Source: Schleiferia thermophila (GTDB lineage: Bacteria; Bacteroidota; Bacteroidia; Flavobacteriales; Schleiferiaceae). Taken from it: a DNA stretch of 64,000 nucleotides. The stretch is from the NCBI RefSeq assembly GCF_003337435.1, contig NZ_QPJS01000002.1:453831-517830 (forward strand). Reading direction: 5' to 3'. Shown piece by piece: positions 36,759 to 46,402 of the stretch (positions are counted from its first letter, which is position 1; every line of letters starts with the position of its first letter). The translations under genes were made by a program, and so were the position numbers. The notes under the pieces were generated by a model that saw only the letters and a list, made by a program, of their open reading frames with translations, did no database searches and had not been told where the DNA came from.

Positions 36759-37931
36759 ATGAACATAATACTCAAAGACGGCCCGGAATCCGACCACTTA
36801 AAACCCTTTACCTTCACGAGGCCTGTATCAGAACTTAGAATCGGAATACTTACCATAGCCGAAAAATATCAGAAACGCGGATTTGATGTGTCATACCTTA
36901 CATCCAACTATTTGTCGGCTAAGTATCCTTTGGTCAAAAAGCCAGTAAGTGTACTTGTATCGGCCAATGTGTGTCCTACCGATGCATTTGTACAGGCGAT
37001 AGCAGATCTCAAACCAGGAGAAGGGATTAGGCACCAGGGAAATTTGATTGCCAGCTGCATAGAAATTGATCCCGAAGCAGAAATGCCAGAGCCAGGCTCG
37101 GTACACTCAAAGAAAGAGTTTAAAGACCATCTTACCTCAATCGAAAAGCTATGGCATATCTTTCAGTACAATGGTACGGAACTTCAAAACGACTTTAACC
37201 TCATTACAAAAGGAAGGACTTCAGCCGAGCTCAGTCCGACCAATAAAATTATAGGGGACAACATATTTGTTGAGGAAGGAGTATGGGCCGAATGTGCTGT
37301 ATTCAACACCAAAACAGGTCCAATTTATATCGGTAAGGATGCGACGGTGATGGAAGGGGCAACTGTGCGCGGAGCACTTGCCCTGTGTGAACATTCCCAG
37401 CTTAACATGGGGGCAAAGATTTACGGCCCTACCACAGTAGGTCCATATTGTAAGGTTGGTGGGGAGGTGAATAATTCCGTTTTATTTGGATACTCCAACA
37501 AAGGCCATGAAGGTTTCCTTGGCAACAGTGTGCTTGGCGAATGGTGCAACATAGGGGCCGACTCCAACAACAGCAACCTAAAAAACAATTACGAAGAAGT
37601 AAAACTCTGGAACTACGCCACAGGTAGTTTTGAGCGTACCGGCCTTCAATTTTGTGGTCTTTTTATGGGCGACCACTCAAAGTGCGGCATCAATACAATG
37701 TTTAATACCGGTACAGTAGTAGGAGTAAGTGCAAATATCTTCGGCTCAGGATTTCCAAGAAATTTCATACCTTCCTTTTCATGGGGTGGTGCGCAAGGTC
37801 TTACCACTTACAAACTCGAAAAAGCCCTGGAAACTGCCTCTCGAGTCATGGCTAGAAGAGGAAAAACCCTCAATCCGATAGAATCCGACATATTGACACA
37901 TGTATATGAGCAGACAAAAGAGTATCGATGA
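36759..37931 (+). CDS. GlmU-like putative sugar nucleotidyltransferase with beta-helix
   Basis: A 390-residue protein of the Bacteroidota GlmU-family group. The N-terminal nucleotidyltransferase-like part (ILKDGPESDHLKPFTFTRP, PVSELRIGILTIAEK) differs from true GlmU. The C-terminal left-handed beta-helix (IYIGKDATVMEGATVRGA, GAKIYGPTTVGPYCKVGG, SVLGEWCNIGADSNNSNLKNN, GDHSKCGINTMFNTGTVVG) resembles GlmU acetyltransferase repeats. It probably acts on a sugar-1-phosphate in envelope precursor synthesis; activity unproven. A sigma-54-like site begins just after its stop. Confidence 0.85.
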   Translation: MNIILKDGPESDHLKPFTFTRPVSELRIGILTIAEKYQKRGFDVSYLTSNYLSAKYPLVKKPVSVLVSANVCPTDAFVQAIADLKPGEGIRHQGNLIASCIEIDPEAEMPEPGSVHSKKEFKDHLTSIEKLWHIFQYNGTELQNDFNLITKGRTSAELSPTNKIIGDNIFVEEGVWAECAVFNTKTGPIYIGKDATVMEGATVRGALALCEHSQLNMGAKIYGPTTVGPYCKVGGEVNNSVLFGYSNKGHEGFLGNSVLGEWCNIGADSNNSNLKNNYEEVKLWNYATGSFERTGLQFCGLFMGDHSKCGINTMFNTGTVVGVSANIFGSGFPRNFIPSFSWGGAQGLTTYKLEKALETASRVMARRGKTLNPIESDILTHVYEQTKEYR

Positions 37932-37932
37932 A

Positions 37933-37948
37933 TTGGCTTGCTAATTGC
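37933..37948 (+). promoter_or_regulatory. Candidate sigma-54 (-24/-12) promoter for lon
   Basis: TTGGCTTG-CTAA-TTGC has the GG and GC dinucleotides ten bases apart, as sigma-54 needs, and matches most of TTGGCACG-N4-TTGC (mismatches at two bases of the -24 element). Transcription would start near 37960, some 30 bp before the lon ATG. An rpoN gene and an NtrC-type activator are present in the window. Confidence 0.45.
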
Positions 37949-37988
37949 GCACATGAATACCCCTTGAGCAAATTTTGAAGATAACAGC

Positions 37989-40493
37989 ATGTTTGGAGAA
38001 GAAATTGGATTTGAAAAATCATTGAATTTCAGCACATTTAGTGGTGACGAGGCGGATTATATCCCCTTGATGACACCGGAGGATGAGCAGGAGTTATCTA
38101 CTGAAAAAATTCCTGAAGAACTGCCAATATTACCGATTCGTAATACTGTTCTTTTTCCCGGAGTCGTAATACCGATATCAGCAGGTCGCGATAAATCCAT
38201 AAAACTCATCAACAACGCCTACAACAGTACACGCACTATAGGCGTAATCGCCCAGAAGGATGGAAGTATAGAGGATCCCAAGCCCGAAGACTTGTACCAA
38301 GTCGGAACGGTGGCGCGCATCATTCGCATGTTTAAAATGCCGGATGGAAATGTGACCATAATCATCCAAGGCAAAAAGAGATTTGAAGTTTCCGAATGGA
38401 TTGCAACCGAGCCCTATCTCAAAGCCAAAGTCATTGGCAGAGAAGAAGTCTTGCCCAAAAAGCAATCACAAAGATTTAAAGTATTGATTGACAGCATAAA
38501 GGAAACTGCAATAAAGATCATTCAGGAGTCTCCCAACCTGCCCTCAGAAGCTGCCTTTGCTGTCAAAAACATTGAAAGTGAGACTTTTCTGGTCAATTTT
38601 ATCTCTTCCAATCTCAACATCAACATTGAACAGAAACAAGCTCTGCTGGAAGAGGTTGAACTCTCCAAACGCGCCAACATGGTGCTAAAACATCTGATTA
38701 ATGAAATGCAGATGTTGGAGATGAAAAACCAGATTCAAAACAAGGTAAAAACCGAATTCGACCAGCAGCAGCGTGAGTACTTTCTCTACCAGCAAATGAA
38801 GACCATACAAGAAGAGCTGGGAGGAGTAACTACTGAAAAGGAGATCGAAGAGTTTAAGGCCAGAGCGAAAAAGAAAAAGTGGAACGAAGAGGTAGCTAAG
38901 CACTTCGAGAAAGAAATCGCCAAGCTGCAAAGGGCCAATCCTCAGATGCCGGAATACAGCATACAGCGAAATTACATTGAGCTGATGCTCGATTTGCCAT
39001 GGGGCGAAATCAGCAAAGACAATTTTGACCTGAAGAGAGCCAGGCGAATTTTGGACAGAGACCACTACGGACTCAACAAAGTAAAAGACAGAATCATAGA
39101 ATATCTAGCTGTCCTTAAGCTAAAGGGCGACCTGAAAGCTCCGATCCTTTGTTTTTATGGGCCTCCCGGCGTTGGAAAAACATCTTTAGGAAGAAGCATA
39201 GCCGAGGCATTGGGCCGAAAGTACGCACGCATATCCCTGGGTGGGTTGCGCGATGAAGCCGAGATTCGAGGCCACCGCAAAACTTACATCGGTGCCATGC
39301 CCGGCCGCATCATTCAAAATCTGAAAAAAGTAGGTTACGACAACCCTGTTTTTGTCCTTGACGAAATCGACAAGTTGTCCTTTGGCATGCAAGGGGACCC
39401 GTCATCAGCCATGCTCGAGGTGCTCGACCCGGAGCAAAACAAAGAGTTTTACGACAACTACCTGGAGTTGGGGTACGACCTGTCGAAAGTGCTGTTCATT
39501 GCTACAGCTAATGACCTGACCACCATTCAGCCGGCACTGCGCGACCGAATGGAAATTATCGAAATCAATGGCTACACACTAGAGGAAAAATATGAAATAG
39601 CGCAAAGACACCTCATTCCAAAACAACTCAAAGAGCATGGACTGACAAAGGACGACCTGAGGCTCACCAAATCTGTAATCGAAAAAATGATAGATTCCTA
39701 CACCAGGGAATCCGGCGTCAGAAATCTGGAGAAGACCATCGCCAAACTGGTGAGAAATATAGCCCGTAAAAAAGCTGAGCAACAGCCGTACGATGTGAGG
39801 ATGAATTGGGAAACCGTCCGTGAAATCCTAGGACCTACCAGATACGACAGAGATATGGCTGAAGACAATACAGTAGCCGGTGTGGTCACCGGACTGGCAT
39901 GGACACCTGTGGGTGGTGACATTCTCTTTATCGAAAGCACCATCTATCCCGGAAGTGGCAAACTGACTGTGACAGGTAATCTGGGCGAAGTAATGAAAGA
40001 ATCAGCCATCATCGCCCTGGCCTGGATAAAGGCCAATGCTCATACGTTTTCGATTGATTCCCGGATTTTTTCAAAATTTGACATACATATCCATGTGCCA
40101 GAAGGGGCTACGCCAAAAGATGGTCCTTCAGCCGGTGTGACCATGCTCACGGCTCTTACCTCTCTGTTAACTCAGCGAAAAGTGAAGAAAAATATCGCAA
40201 TGACCGGAGAGATTACCCTGAGAGGCAAGGTACTTCCAGTGGGTGGAATAAAAGAAAAAATATTAGCTGCCAAACGCTCCGGCATCACAGACATAATCCT
40301 CTGCAAGGACAATCAGAAAGATATTGCTGAAATAGAGCCTGAATACATCGAGGGCATCAGATTTCACTATGTTTCGAGAATGGGCGAAGTATTGGATATA
40401 GCCTTAACAGATGAGTTGGTAGATGAGCCTGTTGACTTTCAGGCGATGATGGAATCCATGGAAGTCAGCAAGGCGCTTTCGTTATCTACGTAA
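37989..40493 (+). CDS. lon: ATP-dependent Lon protease
   Basis: An 834-residue protein. The N-terminal substrate-binding domain (LPILPIRNTVLFPGVVIPI) is followed by a coiled region, the AAA+ domain with Walker A FYGPPGVGKTSLGRSI, Walker B VFVLDEIDKL, and the sensor and arginine-finger region. The serine protease domain has catalytic Ser714 (PKDGPSAGVTM) and Lys757 in GGIKEK. It degrades misfolded and regulatory proteins in the cytosol. Length is typical for Bacteroidota Lon. The 57-bp upstream gap contains a -24/-12-like element. Confidence 0.97.
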   Translation: MFGEEIGFEKSLNFSTFSGDEADYIPLMTPEDEQELSTEKIPEELPILPIRNTVLFPGVVIPISAGRDKSIKLINNAYNSTRTIGVIAQKDGSIEDPKPEDLYQVGTVARIIRMFKMPDGNVTIIIQGKKRFEVSEWIATEPYLKAKVIGREEVLPKKQSQRFKVLIDSIKETAIKIIQESPNLPSEAAFAVKNIESETFLVNFISSNLNINIEQKQALLEEVELSKRANMVLKHLINEMQMLEMKNQIQNKVKTEFDQQQREYFLYQQMKTIQEELGGVTTEKEIEEFKARAKKKKWNEEVAKHFEKEIAKLQRANPQMPEYSIQRNYIELMLDLPWGEISKDNFDLKRARRILDRDHYGLNKVKDRIIEYLAVLKLKGDLKAPILCFYGPPGVGKTSLGRSIAEALGRKYARISLGGLRDEAEIRGHRKTYIGAMPGRIIQNLKKVGYDNPVFVLDEIDKLSFGMQGDPSSAMLEVLDPEQNKEFYDNYLELGYDLSKVLFIATANDLTTIQPALRDRMEIIEINGYTLEEKYEIAQRHLIPKQLKEHGLTKDDLRLTKSVIEKMIDSYTRESGVRNLEKTIAKLVRNIARKKAEQQPYDVRMNWETVREILGPTRYDRDMAEDNTVAGVVTGLAWTPVGGDILFIESTIYPGSGKLTVTGNLGEVMKESAIIALAWIKANAHTFSIDSRIFSKFDIHIHVPEGATPKDGPSAGVTMLTALTSLLTQRKVKKNIAMTGEITLRGKVLPVGGIKEKILAAKRSGITDIILCKDNQKDIAEIEPEYIEGIRFHYVSRMGEVLDIALTDELVDEPVDFQAMMESMEVSKALSLST

Positions 40494-40536
40494 TCGCTGT
40501 ATTCGCAAGACCAGAAGGGCTTTAGAAGGTTTTACT

Positions 40537-40557
40537 GATCAAGCCGTTACCTTGATC
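40537..40557. terminator. Weak hairpin between convergent lon and metG
   Basis: GATCAAG (40537-40543) and CTTGATC (40551-40557) form a 7-bp stem with a 7-base loop at the junction of two convergent genes. No clear T run follows on either strand, so termination is only suggested by position. Confidence 0.35.
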
Positions 40558-42590
40558 TAGGATACGGTGCTGCCATTTTGCACATCCTCTGATGGTTCTA
40601 CGGTAACCAGCCTGCCGGAGTTGTCTTCGGCAAAGAGAATCATCCCATGGCTTTCGATTCCGCGGATTTTGCGGGGAGCCAAATTGGCCAGTAGCAATAC
40701 TTGCTTACCAATCAGTTGCTCAGGCTGGTAATATTGTGCCACGCCGGAAATTACCGTTCGCCGGTCAATGCCAGTATCGAGGGTGAGCTGAAGAAGTTTG
40801 TCTGCTTTCGGTACCTTTTGAGCAGCCAGTACTGTAGCAATGCGCAAATCGAGCTTTTGAAAGTCTTCGTAAGCAACCAGGTCTTTAAGGGGTGGAAGGG
40901 TATAGGTTGGCTTTGTTGGCTGCTGTTGTCTGATGTGTTCCAATCGGGTTATTTGTGGCTCGATTTCAGAATCTTCCAGTTTTCGGAACAGCAAACTGGG
41001 TTTGGGGAGCTGCTCTCCCGATTTCCATGAGATGGGCGTATGGAGTTGCTCGATAGTCGACTTTCCAAGCATGTGTAGCAATTGTTGCCCTGCACGAGGC
41101 ATAAATGGGAGCATCAGCTTGGCCAGATGGCCCAAAAGCACCAGGCTGTTGGACAGGATTTCACATGTTTTTTCCGGGTTTTCCTGGAAGAGTTTCCAGG
41201 GTTCGCTTTCGGTGAGGTATTTGTTGCCAAATCTTGCCAGATCCATCCATTCTTGCAGGGCATTTCTCAATTTGAACGCTCTGATGTTGCGGTCTATTTC
41301 TTCATAGGCTTTTTGTGTGGCCGACCTTAATTCATCAGCTTGGGTATATTCACAGATGTCTTGGGGAATGATTCCGTTGTAATATTTCTGCATTAAGGTA
41401 AGTACCCGGTTGGCCAAATTTCCTGGAATGGCAACGAGCTCATTGTTGATTCTTGCCTGGTAATCTTTCCAGGTGAATTCTGAGTCGGATGTTTCCGGGG
41501 CTATAGAGGTGAGCACATAGCGGAGTTCGCTCTCGCGGCCCGGCAATTCAGTCAGATATTCGTGCAGCCAGATGGCCCAATTTCTGGAGGTGGATATTTT
41601 GTCACCTTCCAGATTGAGAAACTCATTGGCAGGGACATTGGCCGGCAATACATAACCGCCATGTGCCATCAGCATGGCCGGGAAGATGATGCAGTGAAAG
41701 ACGATATTGTCCTTACCGATGAAATGAATCAGGGCGGTATCAGGGTCTTGCCAATAGTTCTGCCACTGGTCAGGCAGCAGTTCCTGAGTGGCTGAGATGT
41801 AGCCTATGGGGGCATCAAACCACACGTAAAGTACTTTTCCTTTAGCCTGTTCAAGAGGTACGGGGACACCCCAGTCCAAATCTCTTGTCATAGCCCGCGG
41901 GGCGAGTCCTTGCTGGAGCCATGCTTTTACCTGTCCGTACACATTGGGTTTAAGCTGGTCTTTGATGGTTTCGATGTAGTGCTCGATGGCGGGTTGGAGT
42001 TTATCCAATGGCAAATACCAGTTGCGGGTGGTGCGCATCACAGGCCTGGACCCGGAAAGAGCAGAGCGGGGCTCGATAAGGTCTGTAGGATTGAGCGATG
42101 AACCGCAGTTTTCGCATTGATCGCCGTAGGCATTGCCAAATCCGCATTTTGGACAGGTACCGATGATGTATCGGTCGGCCAGAAACTGCTGGGCCTGCTC
42201 GTCGTAGTATTGCTGGGTAACCTCTTCGGTAAAGACTCCTTTTTGGTACAATGTTTTGAAAAATTCTGATGCAGTATGATGGTGGTGAGGAGAGGAGGTT
42301 CGGGAATATATGTCAAATGATATACTGAAGTCTTCAAAGGCTTTTTTCATCAGGTGATGATAGGTATCGACCACCTGCTGTGGAGTGAGGCCTTCTTTTC
42401 GGGCTTTGATGGTGATGGGGACGCCGTGCTCGTCGCTGCCGCAGATAAATTTTACGTCTTCGCCTTGAAGGCGCAGGTATCTGACATATATATCTGCCGG
42501 CAGGTAGCAACCCGCCAGGTGGCCGATGTGTACAGGTCCATTGGCATACGGTAAGGCAGCGGTGACCAGATATCTTTTGGGTTTTTTCAA
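40557..42590 (-). CDS. metG: Methionyl-tRNA synthetase
   Basis: A 677-residue class I synthetase. The HIGH motif is in PYANGPVHIGHLAG. The zinc knuckle is CPKCGFGNAYGDQCENC. The KMSKS loop appears as GDKISTSRNW, the form common in Bacteroidota. The anticodon domain is at ~400-550. A C-terminal EMAP/Trbp111-type tRNA-binding domain (FQKLDLRIATVLAAQKVPKA, LLLANLAPRKIRGIESHGMI) closes the protein. It has its own -7 promoter element (42627-42620). Confidence 0.97.
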   Translation of the reverse strand: MKKPKRYLVTAALPYANGPVHIGHLAGCYLPADIYVRYLRLQGEDVKFICGSDEHGVPITIKARKEGLTPQQVVDTYHHLMKKAFEDFSISFDIYSRTSSPHHHHTASEFFKTLYQKGVFTEEVTQQYYDEQAQQFLADRYIIGTCPKCGFGNAYGDQCENCGSSLNPTDLIEPRSALSGSRPVMRTTRNWYLPLDKLQPAIEHYIETIKDQLKPNVYGQVKAWLQQGLAPRAMTRDLDWGVPVPLEQAKGKVLYVWFDAPIGYISATQELLPDQWQNYWQDPDTALIHFIGKDNIVFHCIIFPAMLMAHGGYVLPANVPANEFLNLEGDKISTSRNWAIWLHEYLTELPGRESELRYVLTSIAPETSDSEFTWKDYQARINNELVAIPGNLANRVLTLMQKYYNGIIPQDICEYTQADELRSATQKAYEEIDRNIRAFKLRNALQEWMDLARFGNKYLTESEPWKLFQENPEKTCEILSNSLVLLGHLAKLMLPFMPRAGQQLLHMLGKSTIEQLHTPISWKSGEQLPKPSLLFRKLEDSEIEPQITRLEHIRQQQPTKPTYTLPPLKDLVAYEDFQKLDLRIATVLAAQKVPKADKLLQLTLDTGIDRRTVISGVAQYYQPEQLIGKQVLLLANLAPRKIRGIESHGMILFAEDNSGRLVTVEPSEDVQNGSTVS

Positions 42591-42619
42591 CTTTTCAGGC
42601 TTTTGGTGAAATCGGGGTG

Positions 42620-42627
42620 CAAAGGTA
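42620..42627 (-). promoter_or_regulatory. Candidate -7 element of metG
   Basis: On the minus strand TACCTTTG matches TAnnTTTG exactly, about 30 bp before the start codon. No clear TTTG -33 element is found at the usual spacing, so the promoter is incomplete. Confidence 0.45.
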
Positions 42628-42695
42628 TGTGAAGCCGTGCCAGGTAAATGGGATTAACGCGCAGAAATTGCTGTGAAGAGTGGTGGCTGCTGCGA

Positions 42696-43472
42696 TCAGC
42701 GCCCAGGCAGGCCGGATAAAATGATGGAATAGGTCTTGTCGCGAAGTTCTTCTGCGGTCACAAAAGGCAGTTTGGATACCTCGATAGGGGGGTGTATTAT
42801 GGCTCTGAGTATTCCCGGATGTCCTTTCAGGAAGTTGTAGGAGAAATGCTTTTTGTTGTCGGGGAAGCTTATGGGCAAGATGTCTGTAGAGGTTTCGACG
42901 GCCAGTTTGAAGGCGCCGATTTTGAAAGGGGCAAGTTCAACGTCTTCGTTGGGTACTCCACCTTCAGGGTAGATGCACACGGAATAGCCCTCGGCGATTT
43001 TTTCAGCGGCTTTCCAATAGACGAATTTTTTACTGGAGTAGCTTTTCCGGTCCACAAGGATGTTGGTCCGGCGATAGAAGTAGCCGAAGAGAGGATAGGA
43101 GGCCAGTTCCTTTTTTCCGATAAAGAGAAATACGTTGGGCACGGCGATGAGGGTCATCATGATATCGATCATGCTGGTGTGATTGGCTGTGATGATGTAT
43201 TGTCGGTCGGCACGGATGAGGTGTCGGTTTTTCACAACGGGGATAAAGCCCATCAACAGCAGGACGATATAGGCCCAGATACGCTCAAATCGGAAGAAGT
43301 ATCTGTACCATGCTGGTTTAAGTGAGAAAACCAGAATGAAGGGAAATACAGCAGCTATGGCGATGAAGATGGAAAGGTAAAACCACAGCCGCCACAGCAG
43401 TCTGAAAGGCAGCATGATCCCCTGAAAGGCAGTGAATTTTGAACGGAGGGTTCTATTAGCTTTTCTTTTCAT
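42696..43472 (-). CDS. plsC: 1-acyl-sn-glycerol-3-phosphate acyltransferase (PlsC-like)
   Basis: About 258 residues with two N-terminal membrane segments and the acyltransferase motifs: NHTSMID (HX4D), GKKELASYPLFGYFYRR, YPEGGVPN and the late PPIEVSKLP. It adds the second acyl chain to lysophosphatidic acid in phospholipid synthesis. The ATG at 43472 reduces overlap with the DUF4197 gene to 17 bp; a longer start at 43487 exists. It follows aspS and the DUF4197 gene on the minus strand. Confidence 0.9.
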   Translation of the reverse strand: MKRKANRTLRSKFTAFQGIMLPFRLLWRLWFYLSIFIAIAAVFPFILVFSLKPAWYRYFFRFERIWAYIVLLLMGFIPVVKNRHLIRADRQYIITANHTSMIDIMMTLIAVPNVFLFIGKKELASYPLFGYFYRRTNILVDRKSYSSKKFVYWKAAEKIAEGYSVCIYPEGGVPNEDVELAPFKIGAFKLAVETSTDILPISFPDNKKHFSYNFLKGHPGILRAIIHPPIEVSKLPFVTAEELRDKTYSIILSGLPGR

Positions 43473-44184
43473 TATCGAGCCAGCCAAATACTCTGCGGAG
43501 GATGTCGTTGACCCGTGCAGCCGGATCGCGTCTTATGGAAGCTTCTTCGAGAGCGATCATGGAAAAAAGTCCCTGCAGGGCACGGTCGGTGATAAAGTCT
43601 TCAAGATTTGGATTGACGGGTGTGACAAAGGGTATGCTGTTGTATGCGGAGGCGAGCGGATTCCACAAGGCTGTGAGCTCTACCTGTTCAATAGCAGATT
43701 TGATTACGGGTTTGAACTCAGCTCTCAGGGCGTCACTGGTGGTACGTTGTAAAAATTGTGTGGCAGCAGTACTATCGCTTCTCCAGATGTTCATTACATC
43801 GGTGAAGGTCATCTGGCGTATGGCATTCACAAAGATAGGGGTGGCTCTTTTGGAGGCTTCCTCAGCCGCGGTATTCATAGTTCGGACAAATTGGTCTACC
43901 TGATTTCCCAGTCCAATGTCTCTGAGAGTTCGTTCCATTCGGACAGCTTCTGGTGGAAAGGGAATGCGGATGAGGGGATTGTTGAAAAATCCGCCGGTTT
44001 CGGAGGTGAGCTTTACTGCATTGTGAATGCCAACTTCGAGGGCGTTTTTAAGTCCGAGGGTTACTTCCTGTTCTGTGGGGGGTAGTGGATTGAGACCAGG
44101 GAGACCTCCAGTAGATTGCAATAGTTCGCATCCGCTTATGGCCAGCAGTGCACTGATGCTAAGGAATGTTTTGAGTTGTTTCAT
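43456..44184 (-). CDS. DUF4197 lipoprotein
   Basis: A 242-residue protein with a lipoprotein signal (FLSISALLAISGC), so probably membrane-anchored in the periplasm or outer membrane. The rest matches DUF4197: VTLGLKNALEVGIHNAV, FFNNPLIRIPFPPEAVRME, then AAEEASKRATPIFVNAI and a C-terminal LQGLFSMIALEEASIRRDP. The function of the family is unknown; it is helical and soluble. Its ATG overlaps the aspS stop by one base. Confidence 0.88.
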   Translation of the reverse strand: MKQLKTFLSISALLAISGCELLQSTGGLPGLNPLPPTEQEVTLGLKNALEVGIHNAVKLTSETGGFFNNPLIRIPFPPEAVRMERTLRDIGLGNQVDQFVRTMNTAAEEASKRATPIFVNAIRQMTFTDVMNIWRSDSTAATQFLQRTTSDALRAEFKPVIKSAIEQVELTALWNPLASAYNSIPFVTPVNPNLEDFITDRALQGLFSMIALEEASIRRDPAARVNDILRRVFGWLDNEKKS

Positions 44185-45932
44185 TATTGAGCATATTTTA
44201 GGGTGATATGGAGTTCATGGAGTTGCTGGTCATCGATGTACGAAGGGGCATCGATCATCAGGTCGCGGCCGGAGTTGTTTTTTGGGAAGGCGATGAAATC
44301 GCGTATGGTTTCCTGGCCGCCCAGAAGGGCTACAAGCCTGTCAAAGCCAAAGGCAATGCCGCCGTGAGGGGGGGCTCCGTATTCGAAGGCATTCATCAGA
44401 AAGCCGAATTGCTCCCGGGCTTTTTCTTCGCTGAAACCCAGGAGCTTAAACATTTTGTTTTGAAGTGCTTTGTCGAAAATTCTTATGGAGCCTCCGCCGA
44501 TTTCGTTGCCATTGAGTACCAGATCGTAGGCATTAGCACGTACACTTCCTGGGTCTGAATCGAGCAGGTGTATGTCTTCTGGTTTTGGCGCAGTGAAGGG
44601 GTGGTGCATGGCATGCCAACGACGGGTTTCTTCATCCCATTCCAGGAGGGGAAAATCGAGGACCCAAAGTGGAGCAAACTGGTCTGGATTTCGGAGTCCA
44701 AGTGTTTGACCGAGATGCATGCGCAGCTCGTGGAGGGCTTTCCGGGTTTTACCGGCCGGGCCTGCCATGATGAGCAGCAGGTCGCCCTGTTGCATGCCCG
44801 CTGTATGTGCCAGGTGGGTGAGTTTTTCGGGTGTGAAAAACTTGTCGAAGGAGGATTTCAGACCGTTTTCGTCCCACTTAATCCAGGCCAGTCCACTGGC
44901 GCCGATTTGGGGTCTTTTTACGTATTCGGCGAGTTGGTCAATTTGTTTACGGGTGAAATGGGCGCATTTTTCGGCGTTGATGGCGAGGATGAGTTCGGCT
45001 TCTTCAAATACTTTGAATTCGCTGCCTTTGGCGGACCGGGTAAGGTCGATAAACTGCATGCCGAACCGGATGTCGGGCTTATCGCTTCCGTAGAGGCGCA
45101 TGGCGTCGTGGTAGCTGATTCGCGGGAAGGGGCCGGTGTCGATGCCTTTGATTTCGCGGAGCAAATGCCTGAGCAGACCTTCGAAGGTCTGCAGGATGTC
45201 TTCTTGCTCCACGAAGGCCATCTCGCAGTCGATTTGGGTGAATTCAGGTTGGCGGTCGGCCCGGAGGTCTTCGTCGCGGAAGCAGCGGACGATTTGATAG
45301 TAGCGGTCGAAGCCGGCTACCATGAGCAGTTGTTTGAAGGTTTGCGGGCTTTGAGGCAATGCATAGAAGTGGCCCGGATGCATTCGGGAGGGTACTACAA
45401 AATCTCTTGCTCCTTCGGGGGTGGATTTGATGAGAAATGGTGTTTCGATATCGACGAAGCCGAGGGAGTCCAGGTATTTTCTGACTTCCATACCTACGCG
45501 GTAGCGGTGGAGGAGGTTGTTTTTGAGGGGGGATCGGCGGAGGTCCAGGTAGCGGTATTTCATTCGGAGCTCTTCGCCTCCGTCGGTTTCGTCTTCGATG
45601 GTGAAGGGGGGGACTTTGCTGGGGTTGAGTACGGTGAGGCGATGGGGGACGACTTCTATGTCGCCTGTAGGGAGGTTGGGGTTTTTGCTGGCCCTTTCCC
45701 GTACGGTGCCTGTGGCTTGTATGACGAATTCTCTGCCCAGTTGGTTGGCCTGGTCAAAGGTTTCTTTATCTGCGTCTTCGTAGAAGGCCAGTTGTGTAAT
45801 TCCGTATCTGTCTCTGAGGTCTATAAAGGTGATGGCTCCCAGCTTCCGGATGCGCTGTACCCAGCCAGCAAGGGTGACTTGTTGGTTTATGTGGTTAATT
45901 GTCAGTTCGTTGCAATGATGGGTTCTGTACAT
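44184..45932 (-). CDS. aspS: Aspartyl-tRNA synthetase
   Basis: A class II synthetase of about 582 residues. It has an N-terminal OB-fold anticodon-binding domain ([23 protein letters not shown]), motif 2 ([20 protein letters not shown]), the bacterial GAD insert, and motif 3 ([13 protein letters not shown]). The frame extends to 45959, but that ATG lies inside the -7 box of the promoter, so the ATG at 45932 (protein MYRTHHC) is the real start. It heads the aspS-DUF4197-plsC run. Confidence 0.96.
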   Translation of the reverse strand: MYRTHHCNELTINHINQQVTLAGWVQRIRKLGAITFIDLRDRYGITQLAFYEDADKETFDQANQLGREFVIQATGTVRERASKNPNLPTGDIEVVPHRLTVLNPSKVPPFTIEDETDGGEELRMKYRYLDLRRSPLKNNLLHRYRVGMEVRKYLDSLGFVDIETPFLIKSTPEGARDFVVPSRMHPGHFYALPQSPQTFKQLLMVAGFDRYYQIVRCFRDEDLRADRQPEFTQIDCEMAFVEQEDILQTFEGLLRHLLREIKGIDTGPFPRISYHDAMRLYGSDKPDIRFGMQFIDLTRSAKGSEFKVFEEAELILAINAEKCAHFTRKQIDQLAEYVKRPQIGASGLAWIKWDENGLKSSFDKFFTPEKLTHLAHTAGMQQGDLLLIMAGPAGKTRKALHELRMHLGQTLGLRNPDQFAPLWVLDFPLLEWDEETRRWHAMHHPFTAPKPEDIHLLDSDPGSVRANAYDLVLNGNEIGGGSIRIFDKALQNKMFKLLGFSEEKAREQFGFLMNAFEYGAPPHGGIAFGFDRLVALLGGQETIRDFIAFPKNNSGRDLMIDAPSYIDDQQLHELHITLKYAQ

Positions 45933-45956
45933 GTGCGTGTAGTGGTTATCGGCATG

Positions 45957-45986
45957 CAAACCTAAGGGATATGAAGGTATTTCAAA
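45957..45986 (-). promoter_or_regulatory. Promoter of aspS
   Basis: On the minus strand TTTG (45986-45983), an 18-base spacer and TAGGTTTG (45964-45957) fit the Bacteroidota consensus. The expected start of transcription near 45950 excludes the longer aspS start at 45959. Confidence 0.78.
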
Positions 45987-46146
45987 GGAAAATCGGAGTT
46001 TTGATGTGGAGGGGAAGTGCTGCAGATGTGATGCGGGATTTCTTGGTGGGTAGGCGGGTGTGGTGAAGGGTATCAGATGGATGCGGATGTGAGGGGTGGA
46101 GTGTTTGTCCGGTGGTTAGGGATTGGGATTTTGATGGGGGTATTTT

Positions 46147-46281
46147 GCGTGAGGGATGCGGAGGGCGCCCGCAGGGCGGTGCGCAGCGCAGCGGAGCACG
46201 GGAGCAAAGCGTACCCCGGAGCAGCCCGACCCCGCACGGTAAGGCCACCGCAAGGTGGCCGACGGGCGGGGGCACGCCCTG
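46147..46281 (-). repeat. GC-rich interspersed element, type B, copy 2
   Basis: A 135-bp copy in reverse orientation, in the ~470-bp gap between the divergent aspS gene and the next barrel gene. Its inner hairpin is the longest of the family: GGCCACC (46243-46249) with GGTGGCC (46254-46260), loop GCAA on the plus strand. The outer stem has one mismatch. The remaining ~160 bp on its aspS side are unusually G-rich and contain no gene I can support. Confidence 0.88.
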
Positions 46282-46402
46282 ATGATGTAAAAGGTTGTGG
46301 AGGGGGTTGGGATTAAGTGGAAAGGGGCTCGTATGGATGGCCTCGGAGCTGTGGTGCTACATTTGCCAAAATTTTGGGTGTTTTAATTCGTTAGTTAAGT
46401 TG

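Noticed and set aside
44568..45965. Long plus-strand open frame of 465 codons opposite aspS
   Set aside because: It mirrors the aspS coding region, whose motifs and promoter are unmistakable; the antisense frame is a by-product of codon bias. The same holds for 52032-53786 opposite parC.
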